Source: JAAYAY01 sp964429355 (lineage in GTDB: Bacteria > Planctomycetota > Planctomycetia > Pirellulales > Thermoguttaceae). From it: a stretch of 23,789 nt of DNA. Location: NCBI GenBank assembly GCA_964429355.1, contig CAYSCH010000112.1, forward strand, positions 1 to 23,789, read 5' to 3'. How positions within the stretch are numbered: position 1 is the first letter of the stretch; every line of letters starts with the position of its first letter. Shown here piece after piece: positions 8,132-17,072 of this stretch. Under the pieces are notes generated by a model that worked only from the letters and a program-made list of their open reading frames with translations, made no database searches and was not told the DNA's origin. The position numbers and the translations under genes are program-made.

Positions 8132-11100
8132 GATAATCGGTGAAAGGGTGAAGGAGTACTCGTAAGGCTGGTTGCCCGGCAGGGTATACTCCGGGTGGGT
8201 TCGTGCGCCCCAACTGTTGTCGCCGCCAACTCCCTTGAGCTGCAGATCGACGTTGAGCGTGAGCGTATCGCGCCGCGGCAGTTGGTAATCGTGGGTCGCC
8301 CGCTCGAGGTCGCTAATCGTAAAAGGCCAGACGGCGAAGTTGATCAGTTCCTTCCCGGCTGTGATGCGCAGGCCCGCGCCGGTGGAATCGGTGAGGGCCA
8401 CCCACCGGACGTCACTCCGGTTGCCCGTGTCCTGGGCCCGGACGTATGGGTGGATCATCTCCTCTACGACGTGTTTGTAGATGGCGATCTCGCCCCCCGT
8501 CTTGCGATCCCAGTAAGTCTCCTGGGGCCCGCGGCCAAACCAGGCAACATCGTCCAGATCCGCAGAAACCGACGTGGTCATCCCAAACTTGGGCAACATC
8601 GCAATCTCGCCCTCGCCCGGCCGGTACTCGGCGGAAACGGCGACCGAGCCGTCGGTGCTGACGAGGTACCGGACTCGATAGGAAGAATTTCCCAAGGGGA
8701 GTGTCGATTCGGCCACAACCGAGACGACTCCGTCCGACACAAGCTTCGCGCCAAAATTCTTCAACTGGCGATTGGCGGCGGCGCTGCGCCAGACGCCCAG
8801 CCGAGTGAGGTAGTTGTTGCGGTACTGGTTGTCATTCGGCACCTTCCAGAAGTTGGGGGCAAGCGGTGCGGCGAGCATCTCTCGTGGACCCACCTTATAC
8901 GAAACCAGTTCCCCCGACTTCTTGCAGAACACGACGGCAAAACCGTTGCCCTTGACCGTGAACGACTCGTCGTCCTGCGACATATCCAGCTTACCCTTGC
9001 CCTCCACGGTGCGGGAGGAACGTTCACCGGGCATTGCCAGTTGATCCCAGGCAACTCGGTGACCCGCCGCCGCCCAGTTCGTATCCTCGGCCAATGCAAA
9101 CGCCACGGTGAGCAGGTATTCGCCGTCAGGGCCCGTCTTGGGCAACTCGATGGTAATCTCTTTCGATTCCCCCGGGGCGATGTCGAGCCGGCCGACCCGG
9201 CCGATAGCCACCTCCTGGCCGTCCTTGCGCAGCAGCCAGGAGCCTTCGAACTGATTGAGGTTTGTGAAGAAGTACTTGTTGGCCACCTGGATCTTTCCGA
9301 CGGGCAGGTCGACCGGGGTGACCTTGATGGACTGGTAGACCTTGCGGACTTCATACAGATGCGGATTGGGAACGCGGTCCGGTTGCACCAGTCCGTTGCA
9401 GCAGAAGTTACCGTCGTTGGGGAAATCGCCAAAATCGCCGCCATAGGCGAAGTACTGCTTGGTGCGTCCCAGGGGCACCTCCTGGTCGCTGACCTTCGTC
9501 AGGTCCAGGTGCAGAAGGAGCCCGTCGGGCTTGCGGCCGTCGACCGCCGCGACTTCGTCGGCCGCAAGGGCTCGACCGTAAATGCGGGCCTCCGCGATGG
9601 GCAGGCTGGTCACGCGACTGGTCACTTCCGAGTTGCGGCCGATGTTGACCGGAAAACTGCTGCGGTCAATGGGGCCGGTGCAGGGCTGACTGCCGACCTT
9701 TCGGCCGTTGACGTACATCAGGAGATTCTCGAGATCGTAGACGGCCGTGATGCGGTTCAGTCCATCGGTCAATTGGGCATCTTCATAGCTCACCTTGAGC
9801 GACAGCCATTTGCCCGGATGGACGACCAGCTCCAATCCGTAATCGCCCATTCGCAGGAGATACTGGTGATCGCCTTTGGAGAGGAGAGGGCAATGGGTCG
9901 TGGCCCGGCCATTGGGGACGACACATTCGAGCGTGAAGGGACCGGTAAGGTCCAGGGCATCGTCATCTCCCACCACCACGGGACCTTGAACCCCTTGCTC
10001 GCTCGCCCCGCTGAGCACCAGGCTCGTCCGATCAGGCTTGGCCAGGTCGGCTATGGTTCGCGCGGTAGGCACGTCGGCCACCAGTCCCTGGTCGACCCAA
10101 TCCCAGATGAAGCCGCCTTGAAGTTGGCGGTGGCTCTCGATGGCATCCCAGTAATCTTGCAGGTTGCCGACGCTGTTGCCCATGGCGTGAGCGTACTCGC
10201 ATTGGATGAGAGGCCGGTCCTGGGGCTTGCTGGCGTAGTCGAGCATACGATCGATCGTCATGTACATCGGGCAGACGATGTCGGTGTTGCGGCTGAGTTC
10301 CGCTCGTTCGTACTGAACGGGGCGAGAGGGATCACGCTGCTTCACCCAGTCGTAGGCCGCCTCGAAATTCACGCCGTTGCCGGCCTCGTTCCCGAGCGAC
10401 CAGGTGATGATCGAGGGATGGTTCTTGTCGCGTTCGACCATGCGCTCGACGCGATCCAGGTGGGCAGACTTCCAACTGGGATTCTTGGCGAGCGACTCGG
10501 GGCCGTAACCCATGCCGTGCGACTCGATGTTCGCTTCATCGATCACGTAGAGTCCGTAATGATCGCAGAGGGCATACCACTCGGGAATATTGGGGTAGTG
10601 CGCCGTACGAACAGCGTTGATGTTGGATTGTTTCATGAGCAGGATGTCTTGGATCATCGATTCCACGGAGACGGTGTGGCCGTTGATCGGATCATGCTCG
10701 TGGCGGTTGACGCCTTTCAGAAGCACAGCCTTTCCGTTGATGAGGAACTGGCCGTCGCGAATCTCGACCTTGCGGAAACCGATGTTGCGGCTGGTAACGG
10801 CGATCACCTTGCCCGCTTCATCCTTGAGGGTGAGAACGAGCCTGTAAAGGTTCGGCGTCTCGGCGGTCCACTTGGCCGGGTTTACCACCACGGCGGGAGC
10901 CGGACTGCGCTGGGCGGTGACGCCGGCGGGAACCGTCAGTTTGGCCGGGGCCAACTCCGCCACCGTCGTGCCGTCGAGCGCGAGAATCTCCGTTTCGACA
11001 GAGCACTTCTTGGGCGCCTCGGCATAGTTCATGACCTCCAGATCCACGGTGACCTTGGCATCGCGATACTGATCGTCCAGGTCGGCATGGAAGAAGAAGT

Positions 11101-11857
11101 CTCGCAGATGCAGGTCCGCGGAGGACCAGAGCGAGACGTTTCGAAAAATGCCGCTCAGGCGCCAGAAGTCCTGGTCCTCGAGATAACTGCCGTCGCTGTA
11201 CCGGTAGACCTCAACCGCCAAGGTGTTTTCGCTCGCCGCAAGATAGTCGGTCACGTCGAACAGGGCCGGCGTGCGGCTGTCCTCGCTGTAACCGACCTGT
11301 TTGCCGTTGATCCAGAGATAGAAAGCGGAATCGACACCGTCGAACTGGAGAAACACCCGCCGCCCGGCCCACTCTTTGGGAACCGTGAAGGTGCGGCGAT
11401 AAGAGCCCACTGGATTCCGCTGGCTGTAGTTGGTGAATTCCTTGGGCGGTTCCCCCATCACGCGCGGCGGATCCTTCTGGAACGGGTAGGGAATGTTCGA
11501 GTAGAGAGGCACCCCATAGCCCTTGGTCTGCCAACTGCTCGGGACCGGGATATCGTCCCAGCCGGAGACGTCGAAGTCCGGCTTGTAGAAGTCGGCCGGG
11601 CGAGTGTCCGGATTGGGCGCCCACTTGAACTTCCAGGTGCCGTCCAGCGACTGAAACCAAGGGCTCTTCGCCGGATCGCCCTCAAGGGCCGCTTCCCTGT
11701 CGGCGTAGAAAAATGAGGTGGCACGGCCCGGCTCCTTGTTGCGGCCGATCACTTGCTCGTTCTCGAGGTCGGGATGGTCGGCAGAGACCGTTGGCAGGGC
11801 AGTCGCGACCAGCGCGGCGACGAAGCAGCCGATCATGGGGGCTCGTTTCACGTTCAT
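8126..11857 (-). CDS. Exported GH2 beta-galactosidase (LacZ type) with inserted LamG-like domain
   Basis: 1243 residues, against about 1020 for E. coli LacZ. The ATG at 11857 has GAGGAG just upstream, with tight spacing, and opens a signal peptide ending near TVSA (about residue 26). Earlier in-frame ATGs at 11869 and 11887 lack a ribosome-binding site. Domain order is sugar-binding (about 60-220), immunoglobulin-like (220-330), TIM barrel (330-590), an extra segment (about 592-790), then the C-terminal GH2 and beta-sandwich domains. The acid/base is Glu491 in WSLGNEAG and the nucleophile is Glu554 in QCEYAHAMGNS. The extra segment begins right after GGFIWDWVDQGL and has LamG/concanavalin features (GPFTLECVV, LLMYVNGRKVG, PIAEARIYGRAL). 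It probably binds sugar. The signal peptide implies action outside the cytoplasm, on galactosides released from polymers. The substrate could be another beta-linked sugar. Confidence 0.95.
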   Translation of the reverse strand: MNVKRAPMIGCFVAALVATALPTVSADHPDLENEQVIGRNKEPGRATSFFYADREAALEGDPAKSPWFQSLDGTWKFKWAPNPDTRPADFYKPDFDVSGWDDIPVPSSWQTKGYGVPLYSNIPYPFQKDPPRVMGEPPKEFTNYSQRNPVGSYRRTFTVPKEWAGRRVFLQFDGVDSAFYLWINGKQVGYSEDSRTPALFDVTDYLAASENTLAVEVYRYSDGSYLEDQDFWRLSGIFRNVSLWSSADLHLRDFFFHADLDDQYRDAKVTVDLEVMNYAEAPKKCSVETEILALDGTTVAELAPAKLTVPAGVTAQRSPAPAVVVNPAKWTAETPNLYRLVLTLKDEAGKVIAVTSRNIGFRKVEIRDGQFLINGKAVLLKGVNRHEHDPINGHTVSVESMIQDILLMKQSNINAVRTAHYPNIPEWYALCDHYGLYVIDEANIESHGMGYGPESLAKNPSWKSAHLDRVERMVERDKNHPSIITWSLGNEAGNGVNFEAAYDWVKQRDPSRPVQYERAELSRNTDIVCPMYMTIDRMLDYASKPQDRPLIQCEYAHAMGNSVGNLQDYWDAIESHRQLQGGFIWDWVDQGLVADVPTARTIADLAKPDRTSLVLSGASEQGVQGPVVVGDDDALDLTGPFTLECVVPNGRATTHCPLLSKGDHQYLLRMGDYGLELVVHPGKWLSLKVSYEDAQLTDGLNRITAVYDLENLLMYVNGRKVGSQPCTGPIDRSSFPVNIGRNSEVTSRVTSLPIAEARIYGRALAADEVAAVDGRKPDGLLLHLDLTKVSDQEVPLGRTKQYFAYGGDFGDFPNDGNFCCNGLVQPDRVPNPHLYEVRKVYQSIKVTPVDLPVGKIQVANKYFFTNLNQFEGSWLLRKDGQEVAIGRVGRLDIAPGESKEITIELPKTGPDGEYLLTVAFALAEDTNWAAAGHRVAWDQLAMPGERSSRTVEGKGKLDMSQDDESFTVKGNGFAVVFCKKSGELVSYKVGPREMLAAPLAPNFWKVPNDNQYRNNYLTRLGVWRSAAANRQLKNFGAKLVSDGVVSVVAESTLPLGNSSYRVRYLVSTDGSVAVSAEYRPGEGEIAMLPKFGMTTSVSADLDDVAWFGRGPQETYWDRKTGGEIAIYKHVVEEMIHPYVRAQDTGNRSDVRWVALTDSTGAGLRITAGKELINFAVWPFTISDLERATHDYQLPRRDTLTLNVDLQLKGVGGDNSWGARTHPEYTLPGNQPYEYSFTLSPIIP

Positions 11858-12059
11858 TTCTCCTCGCATGGATTCGTTTCGGTACAAGCGGAGGATGCCA
11901 GCCGGATCCGGGGCCTCGAAGGTCTGCTGCTCGCGCCGCCGGACGGCCCTCCGCTTCCACCTGGGGCCGATGTCTGGTTCGGTTCATGGTCGAGAATCGG
12001 GCCGTTTCCTGCAAGGGGCGGGCGAAAATCCGGGGCGCGAGGCTGCCCCCCACCGCGAC

Positions 12060-12089
12060 TTGTCCTCTTCGGACATCTTGGGCTAGAAT
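12060..12089 (+). promoter_or_regulatory. Weak sigma-70-like promoter candidate upstream of aroDE
   Basis: TTGTCC, 18 bases, then TAGAAT. It lies about 235 bases before aroDE, and the repeat copy lies in between. The match is modest and could be chance. Confidence 0.25.
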
Positions 12090-12210
12090 GAACGCAACAA
12101 GCCTCCCCGCTGTTCGGGTGGGATGGTATCTTCTTTCCAAATACTAATAGAGTCGGGGCATCGTCCGCATTCTCCGCACAGAACGCGACATCGACAGACG
12201 CACTGATTGT

Positions 12211-12247
12211 ACCCTGGGAGACTCCCACAATTTGTTAGGGCTTCCTG
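12211..12247. repeat. Diverged inverted single copy of the 74-bp repeat unit
   Basis: The core CTGGGAGACTCCCAC followed by AATTTGTTAGGGCTTCCT matches the reverse complement of the tandem units at 6222-6517 (core plus TTTTGTCAGGGCTTCTT) with only a few differences. The copy is about 5.7 kb away and inverted relative to the array, so the element is dispersed and not just a local duplication. Confidence 0.7.
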
Positions 12248-12323
12248 CTCGCCGTGCCAATGGCGAGAGTAGCGACTTCTTTTTCGTTTCCGTTCAGCCT
12301 TTTTCCGCACACGGTAGCTGTCC

Positions 12324-13808
12324 ATGATCTGTGTTGTCGTCGCTCGTGGCCGTCATCGCCAGGTTGTTGCCGAACAGAACCATCTCACCGAGGAGGGGGT
12401 CGATCTGGTCGAACTGAGGATCGACTACATCAACGGCACCCCGAGCGTGAAGGCTTTGGCCGGAAAACGCACCGGTCCCGTGGTGATTACCTGCCGGCGC
12501 GAGCAGGACGGCGGGCGTTGGACCGGCACGGAGGACCAACGCATGGCCCTCCTGCGAACGGCGATCGTGGAGGGGGTGGAATATGTTGATCTGGAGGAAG
12601 ACGTTGCCCGGAAGGTGCCCCGGTTCGGCAAGACAAAGCGGCTCGTCAGCTACCACAACTTCCATGAGACCCCCGAGGATCTGGAGGCCATCTGGGACCG
12701 GATGGCCGGCTGCGATCCGGACGTGATCAAGATCGCCACCCATGCGAATAATCCTCACGATAATCTTCACGTGCTTCGACTCGTTCGCAACGCGAAGATT
12801 CCGACCGTCGGCTTCTGTATGGGCGAGATGGGAACCATGTCCAGGATTCTGGCCGGGCGCTTCGGGGCGCCGTGGACCTATGCGGCGTTCAGCCACGAGA
12901 CCGCCCTTGCGCCCGGGCAACTCACCTACGAGCAGATGACCAGGATCTATCGCTACGAGGAGATCAATGCCGAGACGGAGGTCTACGGTGTCATCGCCGA
13001 TCCCGTGGGCCACAGCTTGAGCCCCCAGATTCACAACGCGGCGTTTGCCCGAGAGAAGCTGAACAAGGTGTATGTGCCGATACGGGTTCCCACCGAGAAT
13101 CTTGCTCAGTTCTTTGACGACGCTGCAGAATTCGGAATCAAGGGACTCAGCGTGACGATTCCGCACAAGCAGGCGGTGCTCGGGCTGTTGACCGAACGGG
13201 ACGATTCCGTGGAAGGGATCGGCGCGACAAATACTGTCGTTTTCGACGGAACTCGGCGTTGCGGCTACAACACCGATTATCAGGCGGCCATGGATAGCCT
13301 GGAGATCGCAACCGGTACCGTTGGCAAGGAGAAGCCTTTTGAAGGGAAGACGGCTTTGGTTCTGGGATCCGGCGGCGTCGGCAAGGCGATCGCCTTCGGA
13401 CTCGTGTTGAGAGGCGCCCAGGTGATCCTGGCTGACGGAGATCCTGAACGAGCCACCCAGTTGGCCCAACGGCTCAAATGCCATTCGACCGAATGGGACT
13501 CTCGGCACAATGTGACGGCCGACATTCTCGTCAACTGCACTCCGATTGGAATGCACCCCAACGTCGACAACTCCCCCTTCGACAAACACTTTCTGCGGCC
13601 GTCGATGGCAGTGTTCGATGCCGTCTACAATCCCGAGAATACGCTTTTGATCAAGGACGCTCGGGAGCGGAACTGCACCATCGTGACCGGTGTGGAGATG
13701 TTCGTTCGCCAGGCGTGCCTGCAGTTCAAACACTTCACCGGCCTCGATGGGCCCGCCCAGTTGATGCGCGACGTGATCAAACGGGCCACCTCGGCGGCGA
13801 AGGTGTGA
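12324..13808 (+). CDS. aroDE: Bifunctional 3-dehydroquinate dehydratase (type I) / shikimate dehydrogenase
   Basis: A 494-residue fusion that catalyses steps three and four of the shikimate pathway: 3-dehydroquinate to 3-dehydroshikimate, then NADPH reduction to shikimate. The N-terminal type I dehydroquinase (about 1-215) shows LVELRIDY, His111 in SYHNFHE and the Schiff-base Lys136 in VIKIATHA. The C-terminal shikimate dehydrogenase (about 222-490) has PVGHSLSPQIHN for substrate binding, the catalytic Lys282 in VTIPHKQ, GYNTDY, and the nucleotide-binding loop LVLGSGGVGKA. The fusion is known from plants and from planctomycetes and chlamydiae. The ATG at 12324 has no clear ribosome-binding site. 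It heads a + strand run with aroK 124 bp downstream, which agrees with a joint pathway role. Confidence 0.95.
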   Translation: MICVVVARGRHRQVVAEQNHLTEEGVDLVELRIDYINGTPSVKALAGKRTGPVVITCRREQDGGRWTGTEDQRMALLRTAIVEGVEYVDLEEDVARKVPRFGKTKRLVSYHNFHETPEDLEAIWDRMAGCDPDVIKIATHANNPHDNLHVLRLVRNAKIPTVGFCMGEMGTMSRILAGRFGAPWTYAAFSHETALAPGQLTYEQMTRIYRYEEINAETEVYGVIADPVGHSLSPQIHNAAFAREKLNKVYVPIRVPTENLAQFFDDAAEFGIKGLSVTIPHKQAVLGLLTERDDSVEGIGATNTVVFDGTRRCGYNTDYQAAMDSLEIATGTVGKEKPFEGKTALVLGSGGVGKAIAFGLVLRGAQVILADGDPERATQLAQRLKCHSTEWDSRHNVTADILVNCTPIGMHPNVDNSPFDKHFLRPSMAVFDAVYNPENTLLIKDARERNCTIVTGVEMFVRQACLQFKHFTGLDGPAQLMRDVIKRATSAAKV

Positions 13809-13932
13809 GTCGACGCCTTGAAAGAAGTTGCTCCATTTGCGGTGAAAGATTAGGAGGCCTGCACTGGCTTCCCATGTGGAAAGCCACAAAAAGCCTCGTA
13901 GCGCCGGGCCCCAGGAACCGGATCAATACCTC

Positions 13933-14472
13933 ATGAATCTTACCCTGATCGGATACCGTGCCACGGGGAAGACGACCCTTGCCCGGCTGTTGGCCGAACG
14001 GCTCGGCTGGGACTGGATCGACGCCGACGTGGAGATTGAACGTGTTGCGGGAAAAGCAATCGCCAGGATCTTCGCCGACGACGGCGAACCGGCGTTTCGG
14101 AATATCGAAGCCCGGGTGATTGCCGACTTGACCGCCCGTTCGAACCTCGTGATCGCCGCCGGTGGAGGGGCGCCGCTCCGGGCGGAAAGTCGTACCGCAA
14201 TGCGTGCTGGGGGGCGAGTCGTTTGGCTCCAGGCCTCGGCCGAGACGATCCACGCTCGAATGTCCGGCGACACGACAACCGCTACGCGACGACCAAGCCT
14301 GACCGATCGCGGGCCCCTCGACGAGATCGTTCATCTCATGTCCGTGCGAGAGTCTGTCTACCGGGAAACGGCCCATCTGGAGATCGATACCGAGGGCAAG
14401 CCTCCCGAATACCTCGTCGATGAGATTCTCGGCCAGATCGGCTTCAACGGGACTCCCGGAGCGGGCAAGTGA
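13933..14472 (+). CDS. aroK: Shikimate kinase
   Basis: A 179-residue cytoplasmic P-loop kinase that phosphorylates shikimate with ATP, directly after the AroDE step. The Walker A motif is GYRATGKTT (7-15). Asp30/Asp32 lie in WIDADVEIER, the shikimate-contacting Arg56 lies in EPAFRNIE, and the GGGA loop is at 77-80. The RRPSL segment near 130 suits the mobile lid. I chose the ATG at 13933 because the P-loop strand NLTLIGY starts there. Upstream codons back to 13876 are not family-like. AGGAA lies 15 bases upstream, which is far. Its stop overlaps the next start as GTGA, so the two genes are probably translationally coupled. Confidence 0.93.
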   Translation: MNLTLIGYRATGKTTLARLLAERLGWDWIDADVEIERVAGKAIARIFADDGEPAFRNIEARVIADLTARSNLVIAAGGGAPLRAESRTAMRAGGRVVWLQASAETIHARMSGDTTTATRRPSLTDRGPLDEIVHLMSVRESVYRETAHLEIDTEGKPPEYLVDEILGQIGFNGTPGAGK

Positions 14473-15779
14473 ATCCTCTGCTATTGGTTCCGCTCGCAGT
14501 GCTCGGTGCCGCCCTCGGCAGTGTTGTGAATCTGGCGGTCTATCGGCTCGCATGGCATCGGCGTTCGTACAGCCCGTGGTCGGCGCCGCTGGAAAACGCT
14601 CCGCCACGCCAGTGGACCGATCGCATTCCCGTCTTCGGATGGCTCGGGATGCGGCGCGAGTCACCACTGCACGGTGCCGGATTCTGGATTCGCCCCATGC
14701 TCGTCGAAGTCGTCACCGCCACCGGAATGGCTGCCCTGTACTGGTGGGAGGTGGAACAACGCGGGCTGATCCGTCCGATGATCATGCCGCCCGCGACGGG
14801 GATTCTTTGGGCTCAGTTTGTCGTTCATGCATTTCTGTTGGCCCTGATGCTGGCCGGATCGCTGATCGACGCGGACGAAAAAACGATTCCCGACGGGATC
14901 ACCGTTTCCGGAACCTTGATTGGCCTGATCCTGGCCGCTGCACTCCCGGCGACACTGCTTCCCGACATCGCCCGAACGGTCGTTGTCCCAGGGGAAGCGA
15001 TTACGCCGCCAACCTGGGACTTCCTGCGTCTCACGTCTCCAAACCTGTGGCCCCCATGCCTTGATGGTTTCCCCGAGTGGAGATCTCTGGCGATCGCACT
15101 GGGTTGCTGGTGGGGCTGGTGCTTCGCGCTGATGCCGCGCACGTGGTACAGCCGCCATGGCTGGCGGAGGGCGCTGCAGCTCTCGTTCGCGCGGCTACGC
15201 CGCGAAATGGCAACGTATTGTGCCGCCGCCATGGGAGTCCTCGGTACCCTGCTCATTGCTCTGGTATGGCGACTGGGAGGACCGAACTGGGAAGGACTGT
15301 TGACCTCCCTGGTGGGCATGGCCGTTGGCGGCGGGATCATCTGGGCGGTGCGGATCATCGCCACCTCTGCGTTGCACCGGGAAGCGATGGGATTCGGCGA
15401 CGTGACCCTGATGGCGATGATCGGTGCCTTCCTCGGTTGGCAAGCCTGCTTGATGATCTTCTTCCTGGCGCCGTTTGCCGGCTTGCTGGTGGGCGTTTTC
15501 AGTCTGGTTCTGCACCGGCAGCCCGAGATTCCCTACGGTCCGTTTCTGTGCCTGGCAGCGGCTTTCCTGACGGTCTGGTGGTGTCCCGTCTGGTTGCGGA
15601 TGGAACCGGTTTTCATGCCTGTGGACCTCCTTGCCGGGATCTTCGTCGTGGGGCTGGTGCTGATGGCCGGGCTTCTCTGGCTCTGGCGCATCCTGGGGTG
15701 GCTCTTCTTGTGGGTCTTTGCGGTTGGACTGATGTTGATGATGGGAATTCTTTGGCTTTGGCAGGGGATCATCGGATAG
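14469..15779 (+). CDS. Prepilin peptidase (type IV leader peptidase, A24 family)
   Basis: A 436-residue inner-membrane aspartic protease expected to cleave type IV prepilins or pseudopilins. The N-terminal GSVVNLAVYRL matches the family, but the cytoplasmic domain that normally has two CxxC pairs has none here, so N-methylation or zinc binding is doubtful. The catalytic aspartates are in SLIDADEKTIPD (134-142) and in GFGDV (Asp311). The spacing between them is about 175 residues, far longer than the usual roughly 60-70, because of a hydrophobic insert around 160-290. It starts at a GTG overlapping the aroK stop. No pilin genes are in view. Pairing of aroK with this peptidase suggests shared transcription, not a shared pathway. 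Confidence 0.88.
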   Translation: MNPLLLVPLAVLGAALGSVVNLAVYRLAWHRRSYSPWSAPLENAPPRQWTDRIPVFGWLGMRRESPLHGAGFWIRPMLVEVVTATGMAALYWWEVEQRGLIRPMIMPPATGILWAQFVVHAFLLALMLAGSLIDADEKTIPDGITVSGTLIGLILAAALPATLLPDIARTVVVPGEAITPPTWDFLRLTSPNLWPPCLDGFPEWRSLAIALGCWWGWCFALMPRTWYSRHGWRRALQLSFARLRREMATYCAAAMGVLGTLLIALVWRLGGPNWEGLLTSLVGMAVGGGIIWAVRIIATSALHREAMGFGDVTLMAMIGAFLGWQACLMIFFLAPFAGLLVGVFSLVLHRQPEIPYGPFLCLAAAFLTVWWCPVWLRMEPVFMPVDLLAGIFVVGLVLMAGLLWLWRILGWLFLWVFAVGLMLMMGILWLWQGIIG

Positions 15780-15784
15780 CATCA

Positions 15785-16276
15785 ATGCTCTATGAAACCG
15801 TCACCGATATCGAGGCACAAGCCGAAGTAGTCCGGCGCCGTCGATTCGGGGTTATTGAGGCCTTGAACGGAGAGTTTCGCTCCGTGGTTTTTCGGCCCTG
15901 GCCCACCTGGGTGTCGATCCCGGAGGTGTTGTTCTTGGCGCCCTGGGTCCGCCGCTGTCGCCGGCGTGATCGCTGCCTCCTCTATTTCGATCAACCCTGG
16001 CGCCAACCGAACTACCTGGCCGTGAAGTACCTGTTGACCTTCGGTGGGACAAGCTACGCCTCCGTGGTCGCGGCCCGACAGGCCGTCGACGAAGTGGCAC
16101 GCATCAAGCGATCCGATGCGCTCGTCTGCCAGGTGAGCAACAAGCGTTTGAATGGCCGGATCATGAAACGCTGGGGCTGGGAACCGCTCAACGATTCACC
16201 TCGATGCACCCTCTTCGTGCGCCGGTTCTACGGTGAATACCCGGCCAAAAGACGGCCGGCTGAAGACCGAATGTGA
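15785..16276 (+). CDS. Small protein of unknown function, possibly GNAT-like at the C-terminus
   Basis: A 163-residue protein starting five bases after the peptidase stop, so probably in the same operon. The same frame is open far upstream, inside the peptidase gene, but that is read-through. It is rich in Arg and Trp. The C-terminal half has QVSNKRLNGRIMKRWGWEPL, which recalls the last strand and helix of acetyltransferases, where an Asn precedes the end helix and a Gly-Trp/Phe follows. No acetyl-CoA loop (R/Q-x-x-G-x-G/A) is visible, so this is a weak suggestion. Its 3' end contains CCGGCC/GGCCGG arms (16241-16259) that could fold in the transcript. Confidence 0.65.
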   Translation: MLYETVTDIEAQAEVVRRRRFGVIEALNGEFRSVVFRPWPTWVSIPEVLFLAPWVRRCRRRDRCLLYFDQPWRQPNYLAVKYLLTFGGTSYASVVAARQAVDEVARIKRSDALVCQVSNKRLNGRIMKRWGWEPLNDSPRCTLFVRRFYGEYPAKRRPAEDRM

Positions 16277-16351
16277 CTACTGCCGTCTCCCCTGTCCAGC
16301 CCATCGAACGTCGCACGCAAGAGGCCTGCCGTCGCGGTCTTCCTCCCACGA

Positions 16352-17026
16352 TCAGCCGGCTTCATTCAAGCCTTCCGCCTGGGATTGCAGATCGGCGATC
16401 TCGTCAAGGATCGCTGCGCACGCCTGCCGGTCAGCGGAGATCGCGGCCGCCTCGAGACGTTCTGCAGGATCGGTGAATTGAGGGAGCCCGACGGTACCGG
16501 CCGTGCCTTTCACCCGGTGTGCCAACTCGGCCAGACGGGGATAGGCAGCCGTTTGGAGCGACGCTCTCATCTCGCCGATCCGTTGCCGCTGCACCTGGAG
16601 ATAGTCCAGGGCGATTTGGCGGAGTTCATCGCTGAAATCTTGCGAATCCCCGCCGAACACCGGCGATGGGGCGGTGGCCGCGACGCGTTTCAAAGTACTC
16701 ACCAGCTTTACGGCATCGACCGGTTTGACCAGATGATCCGTGCAGCCTGCCCGCCGGCATCGCTCGCGGTCCTCGTCCGTGGAATGGCCCGTCAGGGCAA
16801 TGATCGGGGTTGTGAACCCAAGTTGCCGCAGACGCGTGGTGGCCTCGAATCCATCCATGACGGGCAATTGCATGTCCATCAACACGGCATCGTACTGTCC
16901 CGTGATCGCCTTCTCAACGCCCAGCCGGCCGTTTTCGACGCCGGTCACCCGTATCCCAGCCTTAGAAAGAGCCAAGTCGATAAATCGGCGATTGATCGGG
17001 CTGTCTTCGACGAGCAGGACGTGCAT
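16352..17026 (-). CDS. REC-Hpt phosphorelay protein
   Basis: A 224-residue cytoplasmic signalling protein. The receiver domain (1-120) has the acidic pair Glu7/Asp8 in LVEDS, phospho-acceptor Asp51 in LMDMQLPVMDG, Thr79 in ALTGHS and Lys101 in LVKPVD. A histidine phosphotransfer domain (about 130-220) has His170 in ELAHRVKGTAG, the usual H-x-x-K-G context. No output or kinase domain is present. Such REC-Hpt pairs usually form the tail of hybrid kinases and relay phosphate to another regulator. The start at 17026 follows a stop codon in the same frame by three bases. The bases upstream therefore look like the end of another gene in an operon, possibly the kinase, which the assembly gap interrupts. 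Confidence 0.9.
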   Translation of the reverse strand: MHVLLVEDSPINRRFIDLALSKAGIRVTGVENGRLGVEKAITGQYDAVLMDMQLPVMDGFEATTRLRQLGFTTPIIALTGHSTDEDRERCRRAGCTDHLVKPVDAVKLVSTLKRVAATAPSPVFGGDSQDFSDELRQIALDYLQVQRQRIGEMRASLQTAAYPRLAELAHRVKGTAGTVGLPQFTDPAERLEAAAISADRQACAAILDEIADLQSQAEGLNEAG

Positions 17027-17029
17027 CGG

Positions 17030-17072
17030 TCAGGCTGATTCCTCTGCTAGTGCAGCAATAGGAGAGAATCGA
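17030..17072 (-). CDS. C-terminal stub of an upstream gene cut by the assembly gap
   Basis: In the frame of the REC-Hpt gene, 13 codons reading RFSPIAALAEESA end at TGA (17030-17032), three bases before the next ATG. The frame is open to the run of Ns. It could be the end of a sensor kinase, which would explain the neighbour, but 13 residues cannot identify it and it may be noncoding. Confidence 0.3.

Larger units (their letters stand above)
11858..12323. other. Divergent intergenic region of 466 bp
   Basis: It lies between the beta-galactosidase (-) and aroDE (+). It holds a weak + strand promoter candidate (12060-12089) and a diverged inverted copy of the 74-bp repeat (12211-12247). Open frames in all directions look accidental. 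No promoter was seen on the beta-galactosidase side. Confidence 0.5.

Noticed and set aside
8195..11716. Very long open frame on the + strand (over 1170 codons)
   Set aside because: It is antisense to the GH2 beta-galactosidase, which has full family motifs. The + frame translates to Val/Gly/His/Asp-rich sequence without any domain, a normal effect of GC-rich codon use.
12294..13889. Long minus-strand frame opposite aroDE
   Set aside because: Antisense shadow; the + strand product has complete catalytic motifs for both enzymes.
15077..15784. Upstream extension of the small protein at 15785
   Set aside because: This part overlaps the prepilin peptidase in another frame and has no domain. The start five bases after the peptidase stop is more natural.
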